Assembly (NCBI RefSeq): GCF_008039615.1
Contig: NZ_VDUZ01000022.1
Coordinates: forward strand, 62,001 to 126,000
Length of the DNA stretch: 64,000 nucleotides
Direction of reading: 5' to 3'
DNA from: Vineibacter terrae
Lineage (GTDB): Bacteria; Pseudomonadota; Alphaproteobacteria; Reyranellales; Reyranellaceae
Part shown: in pieces, positions 8,023 through 16,093 of the stretch
How the letters are laid out: the number at the start of each line of letters is the position of its first letter
Numbering within the stretch: position 1 is the first letter of the stretch
Made by a program: the position numbers and the translations under genes
Notes under the pieces: model-generated
Seen by the model: the letters and a program-made list of their open reading frames with translations, nothing else
The model's database searches: none
What the model was told of the DNA's origin: nothing

Positions 8023-8403
8023 GTGGCACGCGGCGGGGATAATGGCTGCCTTCTGGTCGTGGACGATGACCCGGAGATCTCGACCGCCATTGCCGATTAT
8101 TTCCAGCGCCATGGCTACGACGTCGACACGGCCTGGCGGTTCTCCGACGCCAGGGCCTTCCTGTCGACGAACGGCTACGACGCGCTGATCACCGACATCA
8201 ACCTGCCGGACGGCAGCGGGTTCGACCTGCTGCCGCTCTGCACGCGATGGACCGGTTGCCGCGCCATCGTCATCTCGGGGCAGATGGACGGAGACATGGC
8301 CGCGCGGGCGTTCGAGATGGGGGCATGCGCTGCGCTCTCCAAGCCCCTGAGCCTGCGCGCGTTGAGGGAGGCCCTGCAGCCGCAGCCCAGCCCGACACCG
8401 TAG
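8023..8403 (+). CDS. Single-domain response regulator (receiver only)
   Basis: About 126 residues, all CheY-like receiver: acidic triad D14-D16, phospho-acceptor D58 in LITDINLP, switch S85 in VISGQ and conserved K107 in LSKPLS. There is no output domain, so it would act by protein interaction or phosphotransfer. The GTG at 8023 was chosen because GAGG lies about 9 nt upstream; an in-frame ATG at 7984 would add 13 residues but has no ribosome-binding site. No histidine kinase is adjacent. A hairpin follows the stop codon immediately. Confidence 0.85.
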   Translation: MARGGDNGCLLVVDDDPEISTAIADYFQRHGYDVDTAWRFSDARAFLSTNGYDALITDINLPDGSGFDLLPLCTRWTGCRAIVISGQMDGDMAARAFEMGACAALSKPLSLRALREALQPQPSPTP

Positions 8404-8425
8404 GCGGCTTCTCTACAAAAGCCGC
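8404..8425 (+). terminator. Hairpin after the receiver gene
   Basis: GCGGCTT (8404-8410) pairs with AAGCCGC (8419-8425) around an 8-nt loop, directly after the stop codon and before the convergent acyl-CoA dehydrogenase. No U-tract is present, so intrinsic termination is possible but weak. Confidence 0.45.
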
Positions 8426-8465
8426 GTGCGCTGGCGATCGCCGCGGTCGGCGCGCTATGCGCGCC

Positions 8466-9662
8466 TCACAGCCCCAGCACCATCTTGGCCATGATGTTCT
8501 TCTGCACCTCGGTCGAGCCGCCGTAGATCGAGGCCTTGCGCCAGTTGTGATAGGTCGGCGCGGCGGTGGCGGCGTATTCCGGGCCGATCGGCGGCTCGTT
8601 CCAGCCCTCGACCAGCGCCTTTTCGACGTAGGGGATGGCGTAGTAGCCGACCGCTTCGTTGACCAGCTCGGTGATCACCTGCTGCACGTCGGTGCCCTTC
8701 ACCTTCAGCATCGAGGCGCCGGTGCCCGGTCCCTTGCCGGTGCTCTCGCGCGACAGCACGTCGAGCTCGATGTACTCCAGCGCCGTAAGGTCGATCTCGA
8801 CCTGCGCGATCTTCTCGGCGAAGAAGCGCTGCTCGATCAGCGGCCGCGTGTCCTGCGTCTCGGACCGCGCGATCTCCTTCAGGCGGCGCAGCGCGTTCTT
8901 GGAGCGGCCCACGGCGGCGATCCCGGCTCGCTCGTGGCCGAGCAGGAACTTGGCGTAGGTCCAGCCCTTGTTCTCCTCGCCCACCAGATCGTGCGTCGGC
9001 ACCTTCACATCGGTGAGGAACACCGAGTTGACGTCGGCGGTGCCGTCGACGGTCACGATCGGCTGCACCTCGACGCCGGGCTGGCGCATGTCGATCAGCA
9101 GGAAGGAGATGCCATCCTGCGGCTTGGCGTCGGCATTGGTGCGCGCCAGGCAGAACATGTGGTCGGCATAGTGCGCGAAGCTGGTCCAGGTCTTCTGGCC
9201 GTTCACGACATAGGTGTCGCCGTCACGCACCGCGCGGGTGCGCAGGCTGGCGAGGTCGGAGCCGGCGCCGGGCTCGGAATAGCCCTGGCACCACCAGTCC
9301 TCGCCCGACAGGATGCGCGGCAGGTATTTGGCCTTCTGCTCGGCGCTGCCGAAGGTGTAGATCACCGGCCCCACCATCTGGATGCCGAACGGCATCACGC
9401 GCGGCGTGTTGGCGTAGGCCAGCTCCTCGTTGAAGATGTAGCGCTGCGTCAGGCTCCAGCCGGTGCCGCCATATTCAACCGGCCAGGCCGGTGCGATCCA
9501 GCCCTTGCGGTAGAGGACGCGGTGCAGCGTCAGGTAGTCATCGCGATCGAGCTGCAAGCCACGGCGCACCTTCTCGGTCAGCTCGACCGGCAGGTTCTCC
9601 TTCAGGAAGGTGCGCACCTCGTCGCGGAAGGCGAGGTCGGCCTTGCTGAAATTCAGGTCCAT
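8466..9662 (-). CDS. Acyl-CoA dehydrogenase
   Basis: 398-residue FAD enzyme expected to introduce a 2,3-double bond into an acyl-CoA thioester. Signatures: YSEPGAGSDLASL (about 128-140), GQKTWTSFAHYAD (about 155-167) and the C-terminal YGGSTEVQKNI typical of the family. The substrate is unknown; EWxxPxxPVEYGG-like sequence near the N-terminus is common in enzymes for branched or cyclic acyl-CoAs. GGAGC precedes the ATG at 9662. It is a single leftward unit, convergent with the receiver gene. The next leftward gene upstream (9824) is separated by 161 nt containing a hairpin. Confidence 0.93.
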   Translation of the reverse strand: MDLNFSKADLAFRDEVRTFLKENLPVELTEKVRRGLQLDRDDYLTLHRVLYRKGWIAPAWPVEYGGTGWSLTQRYIFNEELAYANTPRVMPFGIQMVGPVIYTFGSAEQKAKYLPRILSGEDWWCQGYSEPGAGSDLASLRTRAVRDGDTYVVNGQKTWTSFAHYADHMFCLARTNADAKPQDGISFLLIDMRQPGVEVQPIVTVDGTADVNSVFLTDVKVPTHDLVGEENKGWTYAKFLLGHERAGIAAVGRSKNALRRLKEIARSETQDTRPLIEQRFFAEKIAQVEIDLTALEYIELDVLSRESTGKGPGTGASMLKVKGTDVQQVITELVNEAVGYYAIPYVEKALVEGWNEPPIGPEYAATAAPTYHNWRKASIYGGSTEVQKNIMAKMVLGL

Positions 9663-9781
9663 GGTGTGCTCCGTCGCTGGCAGGAACGCCTCCCTCTAGC
9701 GCACCGCCGCGCCGGGATCGACTCCTGCGCCAAGGCAGCGCCCGCACTGCGAAGTGGCCGCCGGGGATGACGGAGGGGGAA

Positions 9782-9813
9782 GCGCGCAGCGGGAGTGGAT
9801 CCCCGCTGCGCGC
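9782..9813 (-). terminator. GC-rich 12-bp hairpin downstream of the PsiF-like gene
   Basis: GCGCGCAGCGGG (9782-9793) pairs perfectly with CCCGCTGCGCGC (9802-9813) around an 8-nt loop, 11 nt beyond the stop codon of the leftward gene at 9824. It is flanked by two GGATGAC words, so it may be a relic of the dispersed family-1 palindrome. Confidence 0.5.
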
Positions 9814-9823
9814 GGATGACGCA

Positions 9824-10099
9824 CTACCGGCAGTCGCGCAGGGCTTGCACCTTCGCCTCGCCGCTCAGCAGCCGGGCCTGATCGGCGCAGCGCTGCGTCA
9901 CATCGGTCGAGACACGGGTCGGCGCGACCTGACCCGACGTGCAGCTGGCCATGAAGCTCACCAAGGCCTCACCGCTCAGGACCTGCCGATGCGCTTCGGT
10001 ATAGCAGGCCTGGGCCGTTGCGTTCGTCGACGTTTGGGCCAGCGCCGCGTTGGCAACGAGCGCGCCGGCGACGCCGATCACTGCAGCGATCATCCGCAT
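9824..10099 (-). CDS. Small exported Cys-paired protein, PsiF-like
   Basis: 91 residues with a clear signal peptide (IAAVIGVAGALVANAALAQ, cleavage after ALA). The mature part holds two similar units, CYTEAHRQVLSGEALVSFMASC and a weaker CADQARLLSGEAKVQALRDC, reminiscent of the PsiF repeat (Cys, Leu-x-Gly, Phe-Met, Cys). The Cys pairs would be disulfides in the periplasm. Function unknown; E. coli psiF is phosphate-starvation induced. CAGGAG precedes the ATG at 10099. Confidence 0.7.
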   Translation of the reverse strand: MRMIAAVIGVAGALVANAALAQTSTNATAQACYTEAHRQVLSGEALVSFMASCTSGQVAPTRVSTDVTQRCADQARLLSGEAKVQALRDCR

Positions 10100-10438
10100 G
10101 GAAAACTCCTGACGTTGTGTGTGAAAGAAACAATGTAGAGGGATGTGAAACACAGGATTGCCTGCGTTCCGCCCCAATATGGTGACGGTCTGGCGTTTGA
10201 CCAGCGTGTCGCGATCTGTTGATCGTTCAGACCGGCCTTGCATTGCTGGGTTCTGCAACGCGAGACAGCGAGCCGCGCTGTCAGAAACCGCTGGTGATGA
10301 AGCCTGCAGCGCTCAAGAAGGTATCCGAATTTTTCCGCACAGCGAGGGTGCGGCAGCACGTGTCCGCATCGTCGGCTCGACCGTCATCGCGAAATGCACC
10401 ACCATGGCGTGGCAACCAAAGCGGGAGAACGGCTGCCC
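10100..10438. other. Intergenic region without a recognisable gene
   Basis: 339 nt between the divergent PsiF-like and thiolase-like genes. I see no convincing coding frame and no strong hairpin. It presumably carries both promoters. The stretch at about 10110-10155 is relatively AT-rich. Confidence 0.6.
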
Positions 10439-11611
10439 ATGAGTCTCAAAGGCAAGGCCTACATCGCCGGCATCTACGAGCACCCCACGCGGCTGGCGAC
10501 CGATCTGTCGCTGGCCATGATCCATGCCGAGGTGGCCAAGGGCGCGCTTGAGGATGCGGGCCTCACCAACGCCGATGTCGACGGCTACTTCTGCGCCGGC
10601 GACGCGCCCGGCCTGGGCCCGATGTCGATGGTCGAGTACATGGGCCTGAAGCCGCGGCACATCGACTCGACCGATATCGGCGGCTCATCCTACGTGGCGC
10701 ATGTCGGTCACGCGGTGGAAGCGATCGCGGCGGGCAAGTGCAAGGTGGCGCTGATCACCCTGGCCGGACGGCCTCGCGCCGAGGGCATGGCGACGGGCAC
10801 GGTGCCGCGCTCCCGCGGCGGCACGCCGACACCGGACGAGCCGTTCGAGTTTCCGTACGGGCCGACGGTGGTGAACATGTACGCCATGTGCGCCATGCGC
10901 CACATGCACCAGTACGGCACCACCAGCGAGCAGCTCGCCTGGATCAAGGTCGCGGCCTCGCATCACGCGCAGCACAACCCGCATGCGCTGCTGCGCGACG
11001 TGGTCACGGTCGAGGATGTCGTGGGCTCGCCGATGATCGCCGATCCGCTGCATCGCCTTGACTGCTGCGTCATCACCGACGGCGGCGGCGCCATTGTCGT
11101 GGTCGCGCCCGAGATCGCAAAGAGCCTCAAGCGGCCCAAGGTCAAGGTGCTGGGCGCCGCCGAGGCGTTGAAGACGCAGATGGGCGGCAAGGTCGACCTC
11201 ACCTACAGCGGTGCCGCGTACACCGGCCCGCCGGCCTTCGCCGAGGCCGGGGTCAAGCCGTCCGATGTCAAGTACGTCTCGATCTACGACAGCTTCACCA
11301 TCACCGTGCTGATGCAGCTCGAGGATCTGGGCTTCGCCGAGAAGGGCAAGGGCGGCCAGCTCGTGGCCGACGGCAACCTGATCTCGGGTGTCGGCAAGCT
11401 GCCGTTCAACACCGACGGCGGCGGCTTGTGCAGCAACCATCCCGGCAACCGCGGCGGCCTCACCAAGGTGCTGGAGGCGGTGCGCCAGGTGCGCGGCGAA
11501 GCCCATCCCAAGGTGCAGGTGGAGAACTGCGACCTGGCCCTGGCGCACGGCACCGGCGGCTCGCTGGGCTCGCGCCACGGCAGCGCCACCGTCATTCTGG
11601 AGAGGGAGTAG
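10439..11611 (+). CDS. Thiolase-fold protein lacking the catalytic Cys (aldolase/SCP2 type)
   Basis: 390 residues. Thiolase-like N-domain (ATDLSLAMIHAEVAKGAL; KVALITLAG) and C-terminal HGTGGSLGSRHGSATVIL. Where thiolases carry the nucleophilic Cys (NACATG-like), this protein reads DIGGSSYVAHVGHA, so it should not make a Cys acyl-enzyme. Thiolase-fold proteins of this kind that pair with a DUF35 protein include the retro-aldolase Ltp2 (partner ChsH2). The next gene, 3 nt downstream, encodes exactly such a DUF35 protein. A C-C bond-cleaving acyl-CoA aldolase is therefore a reasonable inference. GGGAG at about 10422-10426 precedes the ATG at 10439. Confidence 0.85.
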   Translation: MSLKGKAYIAGIYEHPTRLATDLSLAMIHAEVAKGALEDAGLTNADVDGYFCAGDAPGLGPMSMVEYMGLKPRHIDSTDIGGSSYVAHVGHAVEAIAAGKCKVALITLAGRPRAEGMATGTVPRSRGGTPTPDEPFEFPYGPTVVNMYAMCAMRHMHQYGTTSEQLAWIKVAASHHAQHNPHALLRDVVTVEDVVGSPMIADPLHRLDCCVITDGGGAIVVVAPEIAKSLKRPKVKVLGAAEALKTQMGGKVDLTYSGAAYTGPPAFAEAGVKPSDVKYVSIYDSFTITVLMQLEDLGFAEKGKGGQLVADGNLISGVGKLPFNTDGGGLCSNHPGNRGGLTKVLEAVRQVRGEAHPKVQVENCDLALAHGTGGSLGSRHGSATVILERE

Positions 11612-11614
11612 GAC

Positions 11615-12019
11615 ATGGCCGCGCAAGCACAAGCCAAGGAGCGCAAGCTGCCGGCGCCGGCGGTCAGCCCCGAGACCAAGGACTACTGGGATGCCGCCGC
11701 CCAGGGCAGGCTGCTGGTGCGCAAATGCACGGCATGCGGCGAGGCGCATCACTACCCGCGCACGATCTGCCCGTTCTGCTTCAGCGACAAGACCGAATGG
11801 ATCACGGCGTCGGGCAAGGGCACGATCTATTCCTACAGCGTGATGCGCCGCGCCCCGGTGCCCTACGTGATGGCCTATGTGACCCTGGCCGAGGGCCCGT
11901 CGATGATGACCAATATCGTCGACTGCGACTTCGACAGGCTGCGCATCGGCCAGGAAGTGACCGTGGTGTTCAAGCCCACCGATGGCGGCGCGCCGCTGCC
12001 GATGTTCACGCCGGCCTGA
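11615..12019 (+). CDS. DUF35/OB-fold protein with rubredoxin-like zinc ribbon
   Basis: 134 residues. An N-terminal helix (SPETKDYWDAAAQGRLLVRKC) leads to a zinc ribbon CTACGE...CPFC (about 35-54), then an OB-fold half (GKGTIYSYSVMRR; MMTNIVDCD; GQEVTVVFKP). This is the standard partner of thiolase-like enzymes, helping acyl-CoA binding or channelling. It starts 3 nt after the thiolase-like gene with GAGAGGGAG upstream, so the two are surely co-translated and probably form a complex. Confidence 0.93.
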   Translation: MAAQAQAKERKLPAPAVSPETKDYWDAAAQGRLLVRKCTACGEAHHYPRTICPFCFSDKTEWITASGKGTIYSYSVMRRAPVPYVMAYVTLAEGPSMMTNIVDCDFDRLRIGQEVTVVFKPTDGGAPLPMFTPA

Positions 12020-12031
12020 CGGACCGGCCGC

Positions 12032-12070
12032 ACCATCGTCGTTCCGTGCGCCGCGCGGGATGACGATGGT
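12032..12070. terminator. Hairpin between convergent DUF35 and rhodanese genes
   Basis: ACCATCGTC (12032-12040) pairs with GACGATGGT (12062-12070) in the 66-nt gap between two convergent stop codons. Likely a bidirectional transcription stop. The loop contains a GC-rich piece resembling a decayed family-1 palindrome. Confidence 0.5.
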
Positions 12071-12085
12071 TTGGCTTCTTGAAGG

Positions 12086-12463
12086 CTACCGCTCGACCTC
12101 GCCGCCAGCGTCGGCCCATTCCTTGAAGCCGCCGAGGTTGTAGACTTCCTGGTAGCCCATGTCCTTCAGCACCTTGCCGCTCAGCGCCGAGCGGCCGCCC
12201 GAGGCGCAGTACAGGATGACGGGCTTGTCCTTGGTCAGCGTCTTGTCGTGCGACGGCAGCTCCGGATCGGCGCGGAACTCCAGCATGCCGCGTGAGATAT
12301 GGACGGCACCCTTGACCTTGCCGCTGGCCAGGATCTCCGGCGCGTCGCGGACGTCAAGGACGACCACGTTGCCCTTCGCCATCATGTCGCGGGCCTGATC
12401 GGGCGTGATCTTCGGCACGGCGGCGTTGGCCGCCGCCAGCATCTCCTTCACGGAAGTGGGCAT
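12086..12463 (-). CDS. Rhodanese-domain sulfurtransferase
   Basis: 125 residues, one rhodanese domain. VVVLDVRDAPE is the family entry motif (about 33-43). The active-site loop is CASGGRS with the persulfide Cys near residue 83, and GGFKEWADAG is the C-terminal hallmark. It would carry sulfane sulfur or act as a phosphatase-like domain. AGGAGCC precedes the ATG at 12463. Convergent with the DUF35 gene, 114 nt downstream of the SDR gene on the same strand; no functional link is evident. Confidence 0.9.
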   Translation of the reverse strand: MPTSVKEMLAAANAAVPKITPDQARDMMAKGNVVVLDVRDAPEILASGKVKGAVHISRGMLEFRADPELPSHDKTLTKDKPVILYCASGGRSALSGKVLKDMGYQEVYNLGGFKEWADAGGEVER

Positions 12464-12577
12464 GGCAATAGGCTCCTTCTGGCGGGTAAGGGGTATGATC
12501 CGCAGCATGCCCGTCGCGACCGCGCCTGACCACTCCCATTTGGGAGTGGCGCGGCGGCCCCGTTCGTGGGGAGCGAC

Positions 12578-13360
12578 CTACTGCATGAACCAGCCGTGGC
12601 TGACCACGATCGACTGGCCGGTCAGCGCGTTGCTCCTGGCGCCGGCAAAGAACAGCACGGCATCGGCGACGTCGTCGGTAGTGGTGAACTCGCCGTCCAC
12701 GGTCTCCTTCAGCATCACGTTCTTGACGACCTCGGCTTCGCTGATGCCCAGCTCCTTGGCCTGCTCGGGAATCTGCTTGTCCACCAGCGGCGTGCGCACG
12801 AAGCCGGGGCAGACCACGTTGGCGCGCACGTTGAACTCCGCGCCCTCCTTGGCCACCACCTTGCACAGGCCGATCAGGCCGTGCTTGGCCGTGACGTAGG
12901 GCGCCTTCAGCTTGGACGCTTCCTTGGAGTGCACCGACCCCATGTAGACGATGCTGCCGGATCTGGCGGCATACATGTGCTTCAGGCAGGCCTTGGTCGT
13001 GAGGAAGGCGCCATCGAGGTGGATGGCCAGCAGCTTCTTCCAGTCGGCAAAAGCGAAATCCACCACCGGCTTCACGATCTGGATGCCGGCATTGCTCACC
13101 AGCACGTCGATGCGGCCGTACGTCGCCATCACGTCGGCGACGCCCTTGTTGACCGCATCCTCGTCGACCACGTTCATGGCCACGGCCAGCGCATCGCTGC
13201 CCTTGGCCTTGATCCCGGCCGCGGTCGCCGCGGCGGCGTCGAGATTGAGGTCGGCGATCACCGGAATGCCGCCTTCGGCCGCGAAACGCAGGGCGATCTC
13301 CTTGCCGATGCCGCTGGCTGCACCGGTGACGATGGCGACCTTTCCATCAAAACGGGACAT
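12578..13360 (-). CDS. bdhA: SDR-family 3-hydroxybutyrate dehydrogenase
   Basis: 260 residues; oxidises (R)-3-hydroxybutyrate to acetoacetate with NAD+. NAD-binding TGAASGIG near residue 12, NAG (SNAGIQIV), catalytic S-Y-K in MGSVHSK and APYVTAKHG. The C-terminal region with [11 protein letters not shown] and the conserved [15 protein letters not shown] loop match bacterial 3-hydroxybutyrate dehydrogenases. There are two in-frame ATGs (13366 and 13360); the second has AAAGGA at the better distance. The downstream rhodanese is probably unrelated. The gene fits polyhydroxybutyrate use. Confidence 0.88.
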   Translation of the reverse strand: MSRFDGKVAIVTGAASGIGKEIALRFAAEGGIPVIADLNLDAAAATAAGIKAKGSDALAVAMNVVDEDAVNKGVADVMATYGRIDVLVSNAGIQIVKPVVDFAFADWKKLLAIHLDGAFLTTKACLKHMYAARSGSIVYMGSVHSKEASKLKAPYVTAKHGLIGLCKVVAKEGAEFNVRANVVCPGFVRTPLVDKQIPEQAKELGISEAEVVKNVMLKETVDGEFTTTDDVADAVLFFAGARSNALTGQSIVVSHGWFMQ

Positions 13361-13406
13361 GGACATTCCTTTCGGGCTGCAAGGTGAAGATTGTGAGCGC
13401 GCAGGG

Positions 13407-13555
13407 TCAGGTCCGGGCGAGGTAGTCGAACACCACCGTGCCGAGGCCCAGGGTCAGGTCGGTGACGAAATGGCTGGCCGAGACGACCTCGCGCACCGGC
13501 AGGCGGGCGACGTCGCACCAGGCATGGTCGAAGAGCAGACATCGGCGAGCTTCAT
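13407..13555 (-). pseudogene. Short frameshifted ORF of unknown family
   Basis: AGGAG precedes an ATG at 13555 (MKLADV), but that frame ends quickly. A different frame, entered within a few codons, gives a coherent about 45-residue stretch with [19 protein letters not shown], then [21 protein letters not shown], ending at TGA 13407-13409. The distance from ATG to this stop is not a multiple of three, consistent with a frameshift in a small about 50-residue gene. No family recognised. Just upstream of the 3-hydroxybutyrate dehydrogenase gene on the same strand. Confidence 0.4.
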
Positions 13556-13708
13556 CGCGGCGCGTCTCCTGACAGATGCCTGACCCCGAGCTTACGGGCG
13601 GCACCTGACAGGTAGCTGGTCGCAGATCCGCGCGCGTCCATCTGCCGCGCATTGCCTTTGCAGAGACGCCACAGGCGTTCTCTTGCAGGGCCTTTGCTGA
13701 TGGTTGGC

Positions 13709-14620
13709 CTAGCCTGCGGCCAATTGCGGCATCGCGCTCTTGCCTGCCCGCTCCTCCAGGGCGCGTTCCAATCGTGCCCGCGCCACATGCGGAACTTCCA
13801 TGGGCAGGAAGTGGCTGGTGCCCGAAACCGTCTCGATATGAAGATCCCGTTTCAATGCCTGCAGATGCTCGGCGCTGACCTGGACGGCCGAGCCGCGGCC
13901 GGCCTTCAGGATCTCGACCGGACACGTGATTGCTTTCAAGGCTGCGGCGACGCCGCCGCGCAGGCTGGCGAACGTGGCCGCCTCCCAGCGCGGCGCGCAT
14001 GACAGCCGGACGTCGCCGGCCGCGGTGTCGGCGAAGCCGCCTTCGACGTAGTCGCTCAGGAAGGCAGGCTGCCAGGTGGCGAAGGCGCCGCGTCCGCGGT
14101 AGCTGTCGAGCGCCGCGGCGCGCGACGGAAACCGATCGCGCCGGCGCTGCGCACCGGCAGCTATGGGCATGCGCGCGATCCGCTGCTGTTGCGGCAGGAG
14201 CCGCAGCAGCCGCAGGCGAAGACCCTCCGCCGGCATGACCGGGTCGAACACGACGAGCCGATCCGCCACGCCGGGGCGCTGCGCCGTCGCCATCAAGGCG
14301 ACGGCACCGCCCATCGAATGTCCGGCGATGACCGGCGGTGGCGCGCTGCCCCAGAGCGGCGCCGCCACAGTCAGAAAGTCGCGCACATAGTCGTTCCAGC
14401 TGCGCAAGGCCGCGGGCCGCGCCACGAGCGGGCAGCTTCCATGGCCGCGCTGGTCCAGGGCGATGACGCGGAACCGCTGCCCCAGCGGCTCGAGGAGGGT
14501 GCGATAGGTCAAGGCATTGAACCCGTTGGCGTGCAGGAACACCAGGTCGGGCGGTCCTTCGGCGCCAAAGGCGATCGCGGTGGTATTTCCTTCAGCAAAG
14601 GCAACGGTCGATCTGCGCAT
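13709..14620 (-). CDS. Alpha/beta-hydrolase
   Basis: 303 residues. [17 protein letters not shown] (about 30-46), the oxyanion-side DQRGHG and the nucleophile elbow GHSMGG (Ser near 101) define the fold. VFDPVMP may follow the acid strand, and SHFLPME near 272 carries the catalytic His. Probably an esterase or hydrolase of small acyl or lactone substrates; the substrate is unreadable. GGAGACG precedes the ATG at 14620. The C-terminal about 20 residues ([14 protein letters not shown]) look non-conserved. Confidence 0.88.
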   Translation of the reverse strand: MRRSTVAFAEGNTTAIAFGAEGPPDLVFLHANGFNALTYRTLLEPLGQRFRVIALDQRGHGSCPLVARPAALRSWNDYVRDFLTVAAPLWGSAPPPVIAGHSMGGAVALMATAQRPGVADRLVVFDPVMPAEGLRLRLLRLLPQQQRIARMPIAAGAQRRRDRFPSRAAALDSYRGRGAFATWQPAFLSDYVEGGFADTAAGDVRLSCAPRWEAATFASLRGGVAAALKAITCPVEILKAGRGSAVQVSAEHLQALKRDLHIETVSGTSHFLPMEVPHVARARLERALEERAGKSAMPQLAAG

Positions 14621-14731
14621 CCACGTCTCCGGCGTCCTTTCGCCGCGCGGCGTCGGGCCAGACAGTAGAGCGTATATCAGGCGCGGCGGCTGCGGTGTTC
14701 GCGCCGCTGAGCCGCAAAGCGATGCGGGCCG

Positions 14732-15862
14732 TCAGCTCGCGAAGCGCGGCATCACCTTCGTCGCCATCAGCTCGAGCGAGGTCATGATCTGGTCGCGGTC
14801 GTGGATGCCCTGCGGGATCAGCAGCACCACCTCCTCGACCGGAATCTGCCTGTGCACCTCCTCGAGCCGGCGCGAGATCGTGTCCGGCGAGCCGACCAGC
14901 AGCTCGGGCACGCCGTTGCCGAACGGGATCGACCACTGGTTCCAGAACCACAGCATGTCCTTCAGCCATTCCTGCGCCTGCGCATCGGTGGGGGCGCAGA
15001 TGAAGATGCCGCCCCAGCCGGCCTCGTGGCCGCGCGCCACGCTGCGGCCGTGCTTGGCCGCCTCGGCCTGATAGGCATCGCACAGCTTCACGAAGAACGG
15101 GATGTTGTCGGTCAGCACCAGCGGCTTGCCGCCGTAGCGGGCCCAGAACGTGGCCGTGCGCATCGAGTTGGCGAAACCGCCGTAGAGGGGCGGATGCGGC
15201 GTCTGCAGCGGCCGCGGGGCGATACCGATCTGCTTGATCTTCATGTCGGCGTCGACGCCGCGGCCGAAATTCACGTAGACCGGGTGCGGGTGGGGGTTCG
15301 TGAAATCCTTCGGCGGGAAGTTCCAGTACGTGCCGGCATGGCTGAACGTGTCGTTGGACAGCGCCTTGACCACGATGTCGACGAACTCGGCGAAGTAGGC
15401 GCGGTTGGCGGTGTCGGCCGGTGAATCCTTGTTCCATGGGCCGACGGCGTTGAGGTCGTCGCGGATCTTGAAGTTCTCGACCCAGCGCGCCTGGTAGCCG
15501 CGCACCAGGCCGACGCCGAAGCGCCCGCCCAGCATGTTGTCCATGGTGGCGATGTCCTCGGCGACACGCAGCGGGTTGTGCGTGGTCGACACGAAGCCGC
15601 AGGTGATGACGCGCAGCTTCCGGGTGTGCTTGCCCAGCCACATGCCCATCAGCCGCGGGTCGTTTGAGATCTCGAAGCCCTCGATCTGCAGATGGTGCTC
15701 GGGGTGGCCAAAGCCGAAATAGCCGGCATCGTCGGCGAAGCGCGCGTAGGTCGCGATCTCGTCCAGCATGCGCTGATAGAGCTCCGGCCGCCGGCCGGCC
15801 ATGCCGCCTTCGAGCTCCGCCTTGCGGCCTACCGTGCAGTACATGAACAGGCTGAACTTCAT
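14732..15862 (-). CDS. LLM-class flavin-dependent oxidoreductase
   Basis: 376-residue luciferase-fold monooxygenase. MKFSLFMYCTVGRK start, FGFGHPEHHLQIEGFE (about 50-65), GKHTRKLRVITCG, the classical NPLRVAEDIATMDNMLGGR (about 96-114) and VGLVRGYQ. These resemble FMNH2-dependent bacterial luciferase/alkanal monooxygenase relatives more than the F420 enzyme-like copy at 1736. GGAGGAAG before the ATG at 15862 fixes the start. It lies upstream of the hydrolase on the same strand (111 nt), possibly a degradative pair. Confidence 0.9.
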   Translation of the reverse strand: MKFSLFMYCTVGRKAELEGGMAGRRPELYQRMLDEIATYARFADDAGYFGFGHPEHHLQIEGFEISNDPRLMGMWLGKHTRKLRVITCGFVSTTHNPLRVAEDIATMDNMLGGRFGVGLVRGYQARWVENFKIRDDLNAVGPWNKDSPADTANRAYFAEFVDIVVKALSNDTFSHAGTYWNFPPKDFTNPHPHPVYVNFGRGVDADMKIKQIGIAPRPLQTPHPPLYGGFANSMRTATFWARYGGKPLVLTDNIPFFVKLCDAYQAEAAKHGRSVARGHEAGWGGIFICAPTDAQAQEWLKDMLWFWNQWSIPFGNGVPELLVGSPDTISRRLEEVHRQIPVEEVVLLIPQGIHDRDQIMTSLELMATKVMPRFAS

Positions 15863-16039
15863 CGCTTCCTCCGGGCGGCATCGCCGCGCGCCATTGCCAT
15901 GCTTCCGGGCCACGCTCCTGGCCTCATGCCGGGCAGGCAGCCAGCGCGGTGATGATCGCGACAAGCGTAGCCTCGATCGGTGGCCGGGTGTAGCGTCCCG
16001 GCGCATGGCGGCGTCCCAACAGGATCGGAGGACCGGCAC

Positions 16040-16093
16040 ATGGCGCTCTACAGGAAGACGGTGGCGGCGCGTGACCTGCCGCAAAGTCCATGA
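16040..16093 (+). other. 17-codon leader ORF coupled to the next gene
   Basis: GGAGGA at 16027-16032 sits at ideal distance from the ATG at 16040. The peptide (MALYRKTVAARDLPQSP) ends at TGA 16091-16093, overlapping the ATG of the downstream reductase in the arrangement ATGA. The reductase has no ribosome-binding site of its own, so it would depend on translational coupling. Compare the similar leader at 22042. Confidence 0.55.
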
